Below, one piece after another: positions 44,677 through 54,622 of a stretch of DNA of 64,000 bases. Origin of the DNA: Nisaea sp. (GTDB lineage Bacteria; Pseudomonadota; Alphaproteobacteria; Thalassobaculales; Thalassobaculaceae); the NCBI RefSeq assembly GCF_017640745.1, contig NZ_JAEPQA010000016.1, forward strand, positions 47,465 to 111,464. The letters run 5' to 3'. The first letter of the stretch is position 1, and each line of letters starts with the position of its first letter. Made by a program: the position numbers and the translations under genes. Below the pieces are notes generated by a model. It did no database searches, was not told the origin of the DNA, and saw only the letters and a program-made list of their open reading frames with translations.

Positions 44677-46248
44677 ATGACATCCGATAACATTCGGCCC
44701 GTGGCGGGCGGCGGCAAGCCGCCCGCCATCGAGTTGAGGGGCATCTCGAAAAGCTTCGGGCCGGTTCAGGCGAACCGCGACGTGACCTTCAGGGTCATGC
44801 CGGGAACGATCCACGGCATCGTCGGCGAGAACGGCGCCGGCAAGTCGACCCTGATGTCGATCCTCTACGGCTTCTACCAGGCCGATGCGGGAGAGATCCT
44901 GGTCGACGGGAAGAGCGTGACCATCGAGTCCAGTCGGGCCGCGATCGATCTCGGCATCGGCATGGTGCATCAGCATTTCATGCTGGTGGAAACCATGAGC
45001 GTGCTCGACAACGTGATGCTCGGCTCCGAGGGCGGCGCGCTCTTGGAAGCGGGGCAGCAGGCGACGCGGAAGGAACTCGCTCGCCTCTCGAACGATTACG
45101 GCCTCACCGTCGATCCGGACGAGCTGATCTCGGATCTCTCGGTCGGCCAGCAGCAGCGTGTCGAAATCCTGAAGGCACTGGTCCGCGGCGCCCGCATCCT
45201 CGTGCTGGACGAGCCGACCGGCGTGCTGACACCGCAGGAGGCCGACCGGCTGTTCGAAATTCTCGCCGCGCTGAAGGCGCGCGGCGTCACCATCATCCTG
45301 ATCACCCACAAGCTGCGCGAAATCCTGGCGGCGACCGACAGCGTCTCGGTGATGCGCCGGGGCGAGATGGTCGCGCACCGGACCACATCCAAGACCAGCG
45401 CCGAGGAGCTCGCCGAGCTCATGGTCGGCCGCAAGGTCCTGCTGCGCGTCGACAAGAAACCGGCCGAACCGAAGCAAACGGTGCTCGCGGTCGAGGGATT
45501 GACCGTCACCGATAGCCGCGGCGTCGAGCGCGTGAAGAGCGCCTCCTTCCAGGTCCGCGCCGGCGAGATCGTCGGCATTGCCGGGGTTGCCGGCAACGGC
45601 CAGAGCGAGCTGCTGCAGGCGCTCGCAGGTATCCAGCGGATCTCGGACGGGTCTTTCAATGTCGGCGGCGCCCGGACCGTTGGGCACGACACCCCGCTCG
45701 ACCCGCACGAGGCGCGCCGGCTCGGCATCGCCCATGTGCCGGAGGACCGGCACCACATGGGCCTTGTCACCGCCTTCTCCGCCCACGAGAACCACATTCT
45801 CGGCCATCACGACTGGCCCGCCTTCAATCGCGGCCTGCTGCTCGACCGGGAGGCCGCGATCGCCGACTGCACGGCCGAGATGGAGCGCTACGACGTCCGC
45901 CCGCCGAATCCCGAGCTGACCGCCGCCATGTTCTCCGGCGGCAACCAGCAGAAGATCGTGCTGGCGCGCGAGCTGGAGACGCAGCCGAAGCTGCTTCTGG
46001 TGGGTCAGCCGACCCGCGGCGTCGATATCGGCGCCATCGAGTTCATTCACAACACATTGGTCCAGATGCGCGACCGGGGCGCAGCGGTCCTGCTCGTCTC
46101 CGTCGAGCTCGACGAGATCATGTCGCTCTCCGACCGGATCCTCGTCATGTCCGCCGGCCGCATCGTCGGCGAGATGGACGCTGCCGGGGCGGATCCGCGC
46201 CGCATCGGCCTGATGATGGCGGACATTCCCGAAGACGAGGTCGCATGA
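44677..46248 (+). CDS. Nucleoside ABC transporter ATP-binding protein (two NBDs)
   Basis: 523 residues with two nucleotide-binding domains, the form used by BMP/ribose-type importers. First: Walker A GENGAGKST, signature LSVGQQQRVEI, Walker B ILVLDEP. Second: a degenerate Walker A (GVAGNGQSE), signature FSGGNQQKIVLARE. One active and one degenerate site is normal for this class. It starts 21 bases after the binding protein and overlaps the first permease gene by 4 bases (ATGA). Confidence 0.96.
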   Translation: MTSDNIRPVAGGGKPPAIELRGISKSFGPVQANRDVTFRVMPGTIHGIVGENGAGKSTLMSILYGFYQADAGEILVDGKSVTIESSRAAIDLGIGMVHQHFMLVETMSVLDNVMLGSEGGALLEAGQQATRKELARLSNDYGLTVDPDELISDLSVGQQQRVEILKALVRGARILVLDEPTGVLTPQEADRLFEILAALKARGVTIILITHKLREILAATDSVSVMRRGEMVAHRTTSKTSAEELAELMVGRKVLLRVDKKPAEPKQTVLAVEGLTVTDSRGVERVKSASFQVRAGEIVGIAGVAGNGQSELLQALAGIQRISDGSFNVGGARTVGHDTPLDPHEARRLGIAHVPEDRHHMGLVTAFSAHENHILGHHDWPAFNRGLLLDREAAIADCTAEMERYDVRPPNPELTAAMFSGGNQQKIVLARELETQPKLLLVGQPTRGVDIGAIEFIHNTLVQMRDRGAAVLLVSVELDEIMSLSDRILVMSAGRIVGEMDAAGADPRRIGLMMADIPEDEVA

Positions 46249-47351
46249 GCCAACCGGTCAAACTGCCGCGCTGGATCGATATCGGCGTCATCCCGGCGCT
46301 GAACATCCTGGCCGCCCTGCTGGTCTCCGCCCTCGTCATCCTCGCCGTCGGCGAGGATCCGGTGAAGGCGCTGGAAGTGATGCTCTACGGTGCCTTCGGC
46401 TATGACGAGGCGATCGGCTACACGCTCTACTACACGACCAATTTCATCTTCACAGGACTCGCCGTCGCGATCGCCTTCCATGCCGGCCTGTTCAATATCG
46501 GCGGCGAAGGCCAGGCCTATATCGGCGGGCTCGGAGTCGGGCTGCTGATCCTCGCGCTCGACGGCTGGCTTCCCTGGTACGGTCTCCTGCCGCTGGCCAT
46601 TCTCGCCGCCGCCCTGTTCGGCGGGGCTTGGGCCGCGGTGCCCGGATGGCTGCAGGCCTATCGCGGCAGCCATATCGTGATCACCACCATCATGTTCAAC
46701 TTCATCGCCTCGGCGCTGATGGTGCATCTGATGGTGAACGTGCTGATCAAGCCCGGCCAGATGTCGCCGGAAAGCCGGGAATTCGCCGAAAGCGCCTGGT
46801 TGCCGCAGGGGCACGAGATCTTCGCCGCTCTCGGGATCGACATCTCCCGCTCACCGCTGAATTTCTCCTTCCTGATCGCGCTGGTCGCCGCCCTGCTGGT
46901 GACCCTCTTCATCTGGCGCACGCGCTGGGGGTACGCGATCCGCACGGTCGGGCGGAACGAGACGGCGGCGATCTATGCCGGGATCGACCCGAAGAAGACC
47001 GTGTTCTGGACCATGGCGCTCTCCGGCGCGCTCGCCGGCATGGTCGGGATCAACGAGATCATGGGCGTGCAGCACAAGCTGCTGCTGAACTTCACCGCAG
47101 GCTACGGCTTCACCGGCATCGCCGTCTCCCTGATGGGCCGCAACCACCCCGTCGGGATCGTCCTCGCCAGCCTGCTCTTCGGCGCGCTCTATCAGGGCGG
47201 GGCGGAGCTCGATTTCGAATTCGAGCAGATCACCCGCGACATGGTGGTGGTGATCCAGGGCCTGATCATCCTCTTCTCCGGCGCGCTCGCCTACATGTTC
47301 AACCCGATGGTGGCGCGGCTGGTCGGCCGTCTCGCCGCGGCGAAGGGTTAG
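46245..47351 (+). CDS. Nucleoside ABC transporter permease
   Basis: 368 residues, about nine hydrophobic segments; BPD_transp_2 family. FHAGLFNIGGEGQAYIGGLG and RTVGRNETAAIYAGIDPKKTVF are characteristic of the NupP/YufP-type permease, the first of two. It overlaps the ATPase gene by 4 bases; the second permease starts 9 bases after its stop with a GGAGGG site. Confidence 0.95.
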   Translation: MSQPVKLPRWIDIGVIPALNILAALLVSALVILAVGEDPVKALEVMLYGAFGYDEAIGYTLYYTTNFIFTGLAVAIAFHAGLFNIGGEGQAYIGGLGVGLLILALDGWLPWYGLLPLAILAAALFGGAWAAVPGWLQAYRGSHIVITTIMFNFIASALMVHLMVNVLIKPGQMSPESREFAESAWLPQGHEIFAALGIDISRSPLNFSFLIALVAALLVTLFIWRTRWGYAIRTVGRNETAAIYAGIDPKKTVFWTMALSGALAGMVGINEIMGVQHKLLLNFTAGYGFTGIAVSLMGRNHPVGIVLASLLFGALYQGGAELDFEFEQITRDMVVVIQGLIILFSGALAYMFNPMVARLVGRLAAAKG

Positions 47352-47360
47352 GAGGGCGAA

Positions 47361-48338
47361 ATGGAAGAAGCCTATCTCCTCGTCCTGCTGACCCTCGACG
47401 CAACGCTCAGGGTCGCGACGCCGCTGATCCTCGCCGCCATGGCAGGACTCTTCGCCGAACGCTCCGGCGTCATCGATATAGGCCTCGAGGGCAAGATGCT
47501 CGCGGCCGCCTTCGCCGCCGCCGCGACGGCAGCGGCAACCGGGTCGGCCTGGGCCGGGCTACTGGTCGCGATCCTTGTCTCGGTCGCGCTCGCGCTGCTG
47601 CACGGCTTCGCCTGCATCACCCACCGCGGCAACCAGGTGGTCAGCGGGGTCGCGATCAACGTCATCGCCTCGGGCCTCACCGTCGTGCTCGGCATCGCCT
47701 GGTTCCACCAGGGCGGCCGCACGCCGACGCTGGACGCCGAGTTCCGCTTCACCGAGCACGCGCTGCCTCTTGCCGAGGCCGCACGCAGCATTCCGGTCCT
47801 CGGCACCTTCTATGCCGAGGTGATCAGCGGCCACAATTTCCTCGTCTATCTCGCGCTCGCGATGGTTCCGCTTACCTGGTGGGTGGTCTATCGCACCCGT
47901 TTCGGCCTGCGCCTGCGCGCGGTCGGCGAGAACCCCGCCGCGGTCGATACCGCCGGCATCAGCGTCACGGGCCTCCGCTACAGCGCGATGGCGATTGCCG
48001 GCCTGCTCTGCGGTATTGCCGGCGCCTATCTCTCCACCGCCCATTCCGCCGCCTTCGTGCGCGACATGACGGCGGGCAAGGGCTACATGGCGCTGGCGGC
48101 AATGATCTTCGGCAAGTGGAAGCCGGTTCCGGCGCTCTTCGCCTGCCTGCTCTTCGGCTTCCTCGACGCCCTCGCCGTGCGCCTGCAGGGTGTCGAGATC
48201 CCGGTGATCGGCGTCTTCCCGGTTCAGCTAATCCAGGCGCTCCCCTATATCCTGACCGTGGTTCTGCTCGCCGGCTTCATCGGCAAGGCGGTGGCACCGA
48301 AGGCCAGCGGCACCCCCTATGTGAAGGAGCGGACGTGA
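47361..48338 (+). CDS. Nucleoside ABC transporter permease
   Basis: 325 residues, second BPD_transp_2 permease: AMAGLFAERSGVIDIGLEGKM, CITHRGNQVVSGVAINVIASG, AVGENPAAVDTAGISVTGLRY and YLSTAHSAAFVRDMTAGKGY are the YufQ-type signatures. With the preceding permease it forms the membrane channel. Its stop overlaps the GTG start of the PNP gene by 4 bases (GTGA), which ties uptake to salvage. Confidence 0.95.
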   Translation: MEEAYLLVLLTLDATLRVATPLILAAMAGLFAERSGVIDIGLEGKMLAAAFAAAATAAATGSAWAGLLVAILVSVALALLHGFACITHRGNQVVSGVAINVIASGLTVVLGIAWFHQGGRTPTLDAEFRFTEHALPLAEAARSIPVLGTFYAEVISGHNFLVYLALAMVPLTWWVVYRTRFGLRLRAVGENPAAVDTAGISVTGLRYSAMAIAGLLCGIAGAYLSTAHSAAFVRDMTAGKGYMALAAMIFGKWKPVPALFACLLFGFLDALAVRLQGVEIPVIGVFPVQLIQALPYILTVVLLAGFIGKAVAPKASGTPYVKERT

Positions 48339-49159
48339 CCCCTTATTACGATGCGGCCGTTGCGATCCGCAAAGCGCTCCCCGGCCGGGACGCGGCGATC
48401 GCCCTGGTGCTGGGCAGCGGGCTCGGTTCCGTCGCCGACGCGGTGGAGGACGCGGCCAGCGTCTCCTTCGCCGAAATCCCCGGCTTTCCGAAACCGAGCG
48501 TCGACGGCCATCACGGACACCTCGTGCACGGCACGCTCTCCGGCCGCAAGGTCTTCGTCCTGCAGGGCCGGGCACATGCCTACGAGGGGCACCCGCTCTC
48601 CGACGTGGTGCTGCCGGTCCGGGCGATGGAAGCGCTCGGGGTCGAGACCCTGGTCCTGACCAACGCCGCGGGCAGCCTCCGCGAGGAGATGGCGCCGGGC
48701 AGCCTGATGATGCTGACCGACCATATCAACTGGTCCGGCGCCAATCCGCTGACCGGTCCGAACGACGCCTCTCTCGGTCCGCGCTTCTTCGACATGACGA
48801 CGGCCTACGACACCTCGCTGCATGCCGCGCTCCGGCGCAGCGCGGAAGCGGAAGGTGTCACCCTGCACGAAGGCGTCTATCTCTGGGCCCTCGGCCCGAA
48901 CTTCGAGACCCCGGCGGAAATCCGCGCCTTCCGCATTCTCGGCGCCGACGCCGTCGGCATGTCGACGGTGCCGGAAGTCCTGGCCGCCCGCCATGCGGGC
49001 CTCAAGGTTGCCGCAATTTCCGGTATAACCAATTTCGGTGCGGGCATGGTCGCGAACGAGGTTCTCGATCACGCGCATACCCTGGCGCAGGGGGCGACGA
49101 TCGCCGAGGCCATGACCAAGCTGCTGCTGCAATTCCTGAAGGATCCGATACATGACTGA
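48335..49159 (+). CDS. Purine nucleoside phosphorylase
   Basis: 274 residues from GTG 48335, with AAGGAG six bases upstream and overlapping the permease stop. It splits purine nucleosides with phosphate to base and (deoxy)ribose-1-phosphate. Motifs: LVLGSGLGSVADAV (phosphate loop), LQGRAHAYEGHPLSDVVLPVRAM split around GRxHxYEG, LTNAAGSLREEMAPG, GPNFETPAEI and SGITNFGAGM. This is the trimeric PunA/XapA type. Deoxyribose-1-phosphate from it feeds DeoB. Confidence 0.95.
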   Translation: MTPYYDAAVAIRKALPGRDAAIALVLGSGLGSVADAVEDAASVSFAEIPGFPKPSVDGHHGHLVHGTLSGRKVFVLQGRAHAYEGHPLSDVVLPVRAMEALGVETLVLTNAAGSLREEMAPGSLMMLTDHINWSGANPLTGPNDASLGPRFFDMTTAYDTSLHAALRRSAEAEGVTLHEGVYLWALGPNFETPAEIRAFRILGADAVGMSTVPEVLAARHAGLKVAAISGITNFGAGMVANEVLDHAHTLAQGATIAEAMTKLLLQFLKDPIHD

Positions 49160-49880
49160 TGCCGCGCGCGCCCTCTCCATGCTCGACCTGACGAGCCTCG
49201 GGGAGGACGACTGTCCGGACATCGTCGCAGCCCTGCTGAACAAGGCGGAGACGCCACGGGGCAAGGTCGCGGCGGTCTGCATCTGGCCGCGCTTCGTCGC
49301 CCAGGCGAAGACGGCGCTGGAGGGCACCGGGATCCGGGTCGCGACCGTCGCGAACTTCCCGCACGGGCGCCCCGACATCGCGGCCGCGGTCGAGACCACG
49401 CACCAGTGCGTGCGCGACGGTGCAGACGAGGTCGACGTGGTCTGGCCCTACGAGGCCTGGCTGAACGGCAACCGCAAGGCCGCCGGCGATCTGGTCGCGG
49501 CCTGCAAGGCGGAATGCGGCGACAAGGCGCATCTTAAGGTCATCCTCGAGACAGGCCGGCTGCAGACCGCATCCGCCATCGCCGGCTCCTCGCGCGACGC
49601 CATTGCGGCCGGCGCGGATTTCATCAAGACCTCGACCGGCAAGACGCGGATCTCCGCGACGCTCGAAGCGGCCCACATCATGCTGGAAGCGATTCGGGAG
49701 AGCGGAAAGCCGGTCGGTCTGAAGCCTTCCGGCGGGATCCGCACCACGGCGCAGGCCGCCGCCTATCTTCGTCTCGCCGACAAGATCATGGGTCCCGACT
49801 GGGCGACACCGGAGACCTTCCGTTTCGGCGCCAGCAGCCTGCTCGACGCGTTGCTCGCGACCCTCGACGCGGGACGATAG
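49152..49880 (+). CDS. deoC: Deoxyribose-phosphate aldolase
   Basis: 242 residues; cleaves deoxyribose-5-phosphate to acetaldehyde and glyceraldehyde-3-phosphate. The Schiff-base lysine lies in AGADFIKTSTGK and the second conserved Lys in VGLKPSGGIRT. N-terminus MLDLTSLGEDD is typical of the proteobacterial class. It overlaps the PNP gene by 8 bases and is followed by deoA after 9 bases. Confidence 0.96.
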   Translation: MTDAARALSMLDLTSLGEDDCPDIVAALLNKAETPRGKVAAVCIWPRFVAQAKTALEGTGIRVATVANFPHGRPDIAAAVETTHQCVRDGADEVDVVWPYEAWLNGNRKAAGDLVAACKAECGDKAHLKVILETGRLQTASAIAGSSRDAIAAGADFIKTSTGKTRISATLEAAHIMLEAIRESGKPVGLKPSGGIRTTAQAAAYLRLADKIMGPDWATPETFRFGASSLLDALLATLDAGR

Positions 49881-49889
49881 GGCCACGGC

Positions 49890-51206
49890 ATGCTGACGCA
49901 GGAAATCATCCGCAAGAAGCGCGACGGCAAGACGCTCTCCAGCGAAGAGATCGCTCTCTTCGTCGAGCGCATGGCGAAGGACGAGGCGAGCCCGGCACAG
50001 ATCGCCGCTTTCGGGATGGCCGCGTTCCTCAACGGCATGGAGACGGAGGAGACCGTCGCGCTGACGCTGGCGATGCGGGACAGCGGCAACGTGCTGGAAT
50101 GGGACGCGAGTGATCTCGGCGGTCCGGTGCTGGACAAGCATTCGACCGGCGGCGTCGGCGACAAGGTCAGCATCATGCTGGCGCCGATGGTCGCGGCGGC
50201 GGGTGGCTTCGTGCCGATGATCTCCGGCCGTGGGCTCGGCCATACCGGCGGCACTCTGGACAAGCTCGATTCTATCAAGGGCTACGATACCGCGCCGACG
50301 GTGAAGCGCTTCCGCCAGGTGGTCGCCCAGGCCGGATGCGCCATCATCGGGCAGACCGAGGACCTTGCACCCGCCGACCGGCGTTTCTACGCCGTCCGGG
50401 ATGTCACCGCGACAGTGGAATCGATCCCGCTGATCACCGCCTCGATCCTCTCGAAAAAGCTGGCAGCCGGCCTGCAGGGCCTCGCGATGGACGTGAAGAC
50501 CGGCTCCGGCGCCTTCATGGCCGACCTCGAAGGATCCCGCGCCCTTGCCCGCTCCATCGTCGACGTCGCGAACGGCGCCGGGCTGCCGACGACGGCCCTG
50601 ATCACCGACATGAACCAGGTGCTCGGCCACAGCGCCGGCAACGCGCTCGAGATCCGGGAGGTCATCGACTATCTGACCGGCGAGCGCCGGGACGAGCGTC
50701 TGCATGAGGTGGTTATCGCCCTCGGCGCGGAGATGCTGGTGACCGGCGGCCTCGCCAAGGACCGGGAGAGCGCCCGCACCACCCTGCTCGGCACCCTCGC
50801 TTCCGGCGCCGCGGCGGAACGCTTCGAGCGCATGGTCTCCGGCCTTGGCGGGCCGACACATTTGCTGCGCGAGACCTCGGCCCTGAAGACCGCGCCCCAT
50901 ACCGCCGCCGTGCTGCCGGACAGGCCCGGCACCGTGACAAGCATCGATACACGTCAGGTCGGCCTCGCCGTGGTCGAACTCGGCGGCGGCCGGCGCCGGG
51001 CCGAAGACAATATCGATCACTCGGTCGGCCTGACCGAGATCGCCGGGCTCGGCGAGGATGTCGGGCCGGAGCATCCGCTTGCCCTCGTCCACGCACGGAG
51101 CGCCGCCGACGCGGAACGCGCGGCAGAGACGTTGAGACAGGCCTTCAAGACCGTCGGCAAGGCGAAGGCGCCCGGTCCCGTGATCCTTGAGACGGTGACC
51201 GCATGA
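49890..51206 (+). CDS. deoA: Thymidine phosphorylase
   Basis: 438 residues. Converts thymidine or deoxyuridine plus phosphate to base and deoxyribose-1-phosphate. Conserved blocks: [54 protein letters not shown] split across the active-site helix, and KTGSGAFM. Full length. Starts 9 bases after deoC and overlaps the deoB start by 4 bases. Confidence 0.97.
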   Translation: MLTQEIIRKKRDGKTLSSEEIALFVERMAKDEASPAQIAAFGMAAFLNGMETEETVALTLAMRDSGNVLEWDASDLGGPVLDKHSTGGVGDKVSIMLAPMVAAAGGFVPMISGRGLGHTGGTLDKLDSIKGYDTAPTVKRFRQVVAQAGCAIIGQTEDLAPADRRFYAVRDVTATVESIPLITASILSKKLAAGLQGLAMDVKTGSGAFMADLEGSRALARSIVDVANGAGLPTTALITDMNQVLGHSAGNALEIREVIDYLTGERRDERLHEVVIALGAEMLVTGGLAKDRESARTTLLGTLASGAAAERFERMVSGLGGPTHLLRETSALKTAPHTAAVLPDRPGTVTSIDTRQVGLAVVELGGGRRRAEDNIDHSVGLTEIAGLGEDVGPEHPLALVHARSAADAERAAETLRQAFKTVGKAKAPGPVILETVTA

Positions 51207-52426
51207 AACGCGCCTTCCTCATCGTGCTCGATTCCGTCGGCATCGGCGGCGCTCCGGACGCCGCCGCCTTCGGGGACACAGGGTCGGACACGGTAGGCCA
51301 TATCGCGGAGGCCTGCGCCGCCGGACGCGGCGACAATGCGGAGCGGAGCGGGCCGCTGCATCTGCCCAATCTCTGCCGGCTCGGTCTCGGGAACGCCTCG
51401 GAGGCGAGCACGGGACGGCTTCCGCCCGGTCTCACCAAGGCCCCTGACGATGCGGCCTGGGGCTACGCCTCCGAGACCAGCAACGGCAAGGACACGCCGA
51501 GCGGGCACTGGGAGCTTTGCGGCGTGCCGGTCAGTTTCGACTGGGGCTATTTCCCGATGACGGAACCCTGTTTTCCGCGCGAGCTGATGGAACAACTGGT
51601 CGAGGCCGGCAACCTGCCCGGCTGGCTCGGCGACCGCCATGCGAGCGGCACCGTGATCATCGAGGAACTGGGCGAGGAACATATCCGCACCGGCAAACCC
51701 ATCGTCTACACCTCGGCCGACAGCGTGCTGCAGATCGCCGCGCACGAGGAGCATTTCGGCCTCGACCGGCTGCTGAAGCTCTGCGAGACGGCGCGCGAAC
51801 TGGTCGATCCGCTCAATATCGGCCGGGTCATCGCCCGTCCTTTCGTCGGAGAGACGCCGGAGACCTTCAAGCGGACGGCGAACCGGCGCGACTACTCGGT
51901 CCTGCCGCCCGAGCCGACGCTGCTGCGCCGCCATGCGGATCGGGGCGGGCAAGTGATCTCCGTCGGCAAGATCGGCGATATCTTCGCCCATGACGGCACC
52001 GGCCGCGAGGTGAAGGCGCCGGACAACGATGCGATGTTCGACCTGCTGCTTGCAGAGACTCGGACGGCCGGCAAGAACGCGCTCATCGTGGTGAACTTCG
52101 TCGATTTCGACGTTCATTACGGCCACCGCCGCGATCCGGCGGGCTATGCCGCCGCGCTGGAACATTTCGACCGGAGGCTGCCCGAATTCGAGGCCCTGCT
52201 CGGTCCGGGCGACCTAGCGATCATCACCGCCGATCACGGCTGCGACCCGACCTGGCCGGGAAGCGACCACACGCGCGAGAACATCCCGGTCCTCATCCTC
52301 GGCGGGGCGCGTCCCGGCGGTCCGGTCGGACACCTTTCAAGTTTCTCTGATGTAGGTCAAACTCTGGCCCGGCATCTCGGGATCAGCGACATGCCGCACG
52401 GCCGCGCATTCGCGCCGGCAGCCTGA
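51203..52426 (+). CDS. deoB: Phosphopentomutase
   Basis: 407 residues. Interconverts (deoxy)ribose-1-phosphate and -5-phosphate, linking the phosphorylases to DeoC. Alkaline-phosphatase-like metalloenzyme with [39 protein letters not shown] and [19 protein letters not shown], which carry the manganese ligands. It is the last salvage gene; two unrelated small genes follow at short distances (12 and -8 bases) and may be cotranscribed. Confidence 0.97.
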   Translation: MKRAFLIVLDSVGIGGAPDAAAFGDTGSDTVGHIAEACAAGRGDNAERSGPLHLPNLCRLGLGNASEASTGRLPPGLTKAPDDAAWGYASETSNGKDTPSGHWELCGVPVSFDWGYFPMTEPCFPRELMEQLVEAGNLPGWLGDRHASGTVIIEELGEEHIRTGKPIVYTSADSVLQIAAHEEHFGLDRLLKLCETARELVDPLNIGRVIARPFVGETPETFKRTANRRDYSVLPPEPTLLRRHADRGGQVISVGKIGDIFAHDGTGREVKAPDNDAMFDLLLAETRTAGKNALIVVNFVDFDVHYGHRRDPAGYAAALEHFDRRLPEFEALLGPGDLAIITADHGCDPTWPGSDHTRENIPVLILGGARPGGPVGHLSSFSDVGQTLARHLGISDMPHGRAFAPAA

Positions 52427-52437
52427 GGAGGACGGCG

Positions 52438-52956
52438 ATGAAGATGTTCCGCGACCTGTTCCTCATCGCGTTCATCGCCTGCGGGGCCGTCGGCGGATCG
52501 CAGCTTCCGCAGCTTGTCCAGGAGTACGAGCAACGCCTCGGCGGCGCCCGGGACGAGGCGATGGCGGCGCACCGCCAGGATGTCGCTGAAGCCTCCGCCT
52601 TCGGGCTAACCCTTGAAGGCTTTGCCGAGCGCTACCGGGCTTCGGAAGACCAGGCGGTGCAGGCCGGCGCCGACCGGATGCTGCAGCGACGCGACCGGGC
52701 GGAAAACCTAGACGCGGCATACCGGGAACTGCAGGCCGCGCCCTATCTGCTGCGGCCCTGGGCGGCCTTCACCCATGTCGATACCGCGATCGCCGAAGCC
52801 GCCTGGAACTCCTACAAACCCACTCTGACGCTCGACATACGGTTCGGGATCGCCGGCATCCTGCTCGGCTGGATCCTGCACGCCTTTCTCTCGCTGATCT
52901 GGCGCGCCATATTCCGCCGTCCGCCGGAAGAGCGGAACCGGTTCCGCCGTGCCTGA
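52438..52956 (+). CDS. DUF2937 family membrane protein
   Basis: 172 residues with GAGGAGG ribosome site. An N-terminal hydrophobic helix (FLIAFIACGAVGGSQLP), then QEYEQRLGGARDEA, a helical periplasmic region, and a C-terminal membrane helix (GIAGILLGWILHAFLSLIW) ending in basic residues. The pattern matches DUF2937, a family of unknown function. It follows deoB by 12 bases and its end overlaps the next gene's GTG start by 8 bases. Confidence 0.8.
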   Translation: MKMFRDLFLIAFIACGAVGGSQLPQLVQEYEQRLGGARDEAMAAHRQDVAEASAFGLTLEGFAERYRASEDQAVQAGADRMLQRRDRAENLDAAYRELQAAPYLLRPWAAFTHVDTAIAEAAWNSYKPTLTLDIRFGIAGILLGWILHAFLSLIWRAIFRRPPEERNRFRRA

Positions 52957-53536
52957 AGATCTCAAGGGCCTGACCGTGCGGATCGCCGCCTGCCGGATCT
53001 GCGCGGAACACCTTCCGCTCGGCCCGCGTCCGGTCGTGGTGCCCCGTCCGACCGCACGGGTCCTGATCGTCGGCCAGGCACCCGGCACAAAGGTGCACGA
53101 GAGCGGCATTCCCTGGAACGACCGCTCCGGCGACCGGCTACGTGAATGGCTCGGGCTCGACCGCGAGACCTTCTACAACTCGGAACGGATCGCCATCATG
53201 CCGATGGGATTCTGCTATCCGGGCGTGCTGCCGAACGGCGGCGATGCGCCGCCGCGTCCAGAATGTGCCGCCGAGTGGCACGACCCGCTGCTCGCCCACA
53301 TGCCGGAGATCGAACTGGTCGTGCTCGCGGGCATGTATGCCCAGGCGCACTATCTCGGCAAGGCGCGGAAGAAAACGCTGACGGAAACGGTGGAGAGCTG
53401 GCGCGAGTACGGGCCGCGCTACCTGCCGCTGCCGCATCCGAGCTGGCGCAGCGGCAATCTCCTGAAGAAGAATCCCTGGATCGAGGCTGAGATCCTGCCG
53501 CATCTCCGCGGCGAGGTGGCACGGCTGCTCGGCTGA
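52949..53536 (+). CDS. Uracil-DNA glycosylase family protein
   Basis: 195 residues from GTG 52949. The uracil-DNA glycosylase superfamily pattern is present: VLIVGQAPGTKVHESGIPWND (motif A region), a central VVLAGMYAQAHYLG, and PLPHPSWRSG near the end (motif B, His). An N-terminal CRIC could help a metal site but the full four-Cys Fe-S set is not evident. Family members of this YqfB-like group are often annotated UDG but many are uncharacterised. Convergent with the EamA transporter gene, one base between the stops. Confidence 0.82.
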   Translation: MPEDLKGLTVRIAACRICAEHLPLGPRPVVVPRPTARVLIVGQAPGTKVHESGIPWNDRSGDRLREWLGLDRETFYNSERIAIMPMGFCYPGVLPNGGDAPPRPECAAEWHDPLLAHMPEIELVVLAGMYAQAHYLGKARKKTLTETVESWREYGPRYLPLPHPSWRSGNLLKKNPWIEAEILPHLRGEVARLLG

Positions 53537-53537
53537 C

Positions 53538-54455
53538 CTAGAGGCTGGAGCGTTTCAGACGCGGCTTCTTCAGGCCGAGCTTGGTCTCGCGATAAAGGAT
53601 AAAGAGACCGGCACCGGCGATGATCGCGGCACCCGCGATGACCTGACCGGAGGGCACGCTGTCGAACACCAGATAGCCGAGCGGCACGGCCCAGATCATG
53701 GCGGTGTAGTCGAACGGTGCGACCACCGCCGTCGGCGCCTGCCGGAAGGCTTCGGTCATGAAGATCTGCGCCACGCCGCCGATCACGCCGACACCCGCAA
53801 GCAGAGCAAGGTCCATCGGCTCAGGCGTCACCCATTCGAACGGCATCAGGACACCGCCGAGAATGACCCCGGCGAGGGTGAAATAGAAGACCGTCGCGGC
53901 GCTGCTGTCGATCGTGCCGAGCTTGCGCATCACCACCATGATGCAGCCATAGGCGAAGGCCGCTGCGAGGGCGAGCAGCGCGTAGAAGCTGATCCCGCTG
54001 CCGTCCGGAGCGGCGGCCAGGACCACTCCGGAAAACCCGATGAGAACAGCGGAGATACGGCGGATGCCGACCTTCTCGCCGAGGAAGGGGATCGCCAGCA
54101 GGGTGCCGAAGAGCGGCGCCGAATAACTGATCGTGACGTAGGAGGCGAAGTCCATGTTGGCGAGCGCATAGAAACCGACGAACATCGAGAGCACGCCGAT
54201 GGTCGCGCGCAGGAACTGCAGGTCCGGCCGCTTGGTCGCGAGCGCGCGCCAGCCGCCCTGGTTCGGCAGATAGAGCATCAGGGGGATCAGCGCCGGAAGG
54301 CTGCGGAAGAAGATGATCTGGGAGGTCGGATAATGGTCGCCCAGCCCCTTCACGAGCACGCCCATGATCGAGAACAGGAAGATGGCGGTGACCTGGCAGG
54401 CAATCCCGCGTCCATAGCCGGCCGGTGCGGCAGCTGCTGTAATGGCGGCGGGCAT
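53538..54455 (-). CDS. EamA/DMT-superfamily transporter
   Basis: 305 residues from ATG 54455, preceded by GAAGGAGG. Ten predicted hydrophobic segments in two EamA repeats; the first begins GIACQVTAIFLFSIMGVLVKGL and the second around IMVVMRKLGTIDSS. Drug/metabolite exporter family; typical roles are efflux of amino acids or metabolites. Substrate unknown. It converges with the UDG-family gene and is 168 bases downstream of the YeeE gene on the same strand. Confidence 0.9.
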   Translation of the reverse strand: MPAAITAAAAPAGYGRGIACQVTAIFLFSIMGVLVKGLGDHYPTSQIIFFRSLPALIPLMLYLPNQGGWRALATKRPDLQFLRATIGVLSMFVGFYALANMDFASYVTISYSAPLFGTLLAIPFLGEKVGIRRISAVLIGFSGVVLAAAPDGSGISFYALLALAAAFAYGCIMVVMRKLGTIDSSAATVFYFTLAGVILGGVLMPFEWVTPEPMDLALLAGVGVIGGVAQIFMTEAFRQAPTAVVAPFDYTAMIWAVPLGYLVFDSVPSGQVIAGAAIIAGAGLFILYRETKLGLKKPRLKRSSL

Positions 54456-54622
54456 CGCGCGGCCTCCTTCGGGCAACAATTCTTGAAGCCTACGCCCCCA
54501 TGCGCCGGCTCACTCATGCAAAGATTGCAGGCCAGCCGGTTAACGAAGTTATAACGCTATGAGAAAAAAGGATAATTCGTCGCATTCAGAATGCGAACGT
54601 CGCATATGGACCAGTTTTGCGG

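Noticed and set aside
43504..46050. An 848-codon open frame opposite the nucleoside binding-protein and ATPase genes
   Set aside because: Antisense to two clear genes, crosses their boundary, no recognisable motif.
49002..51092. A 696-codon open frame opposite deoC and deoA
   Set aside because: Antisense artefact of GC-rich codon use; deo genes are certain.
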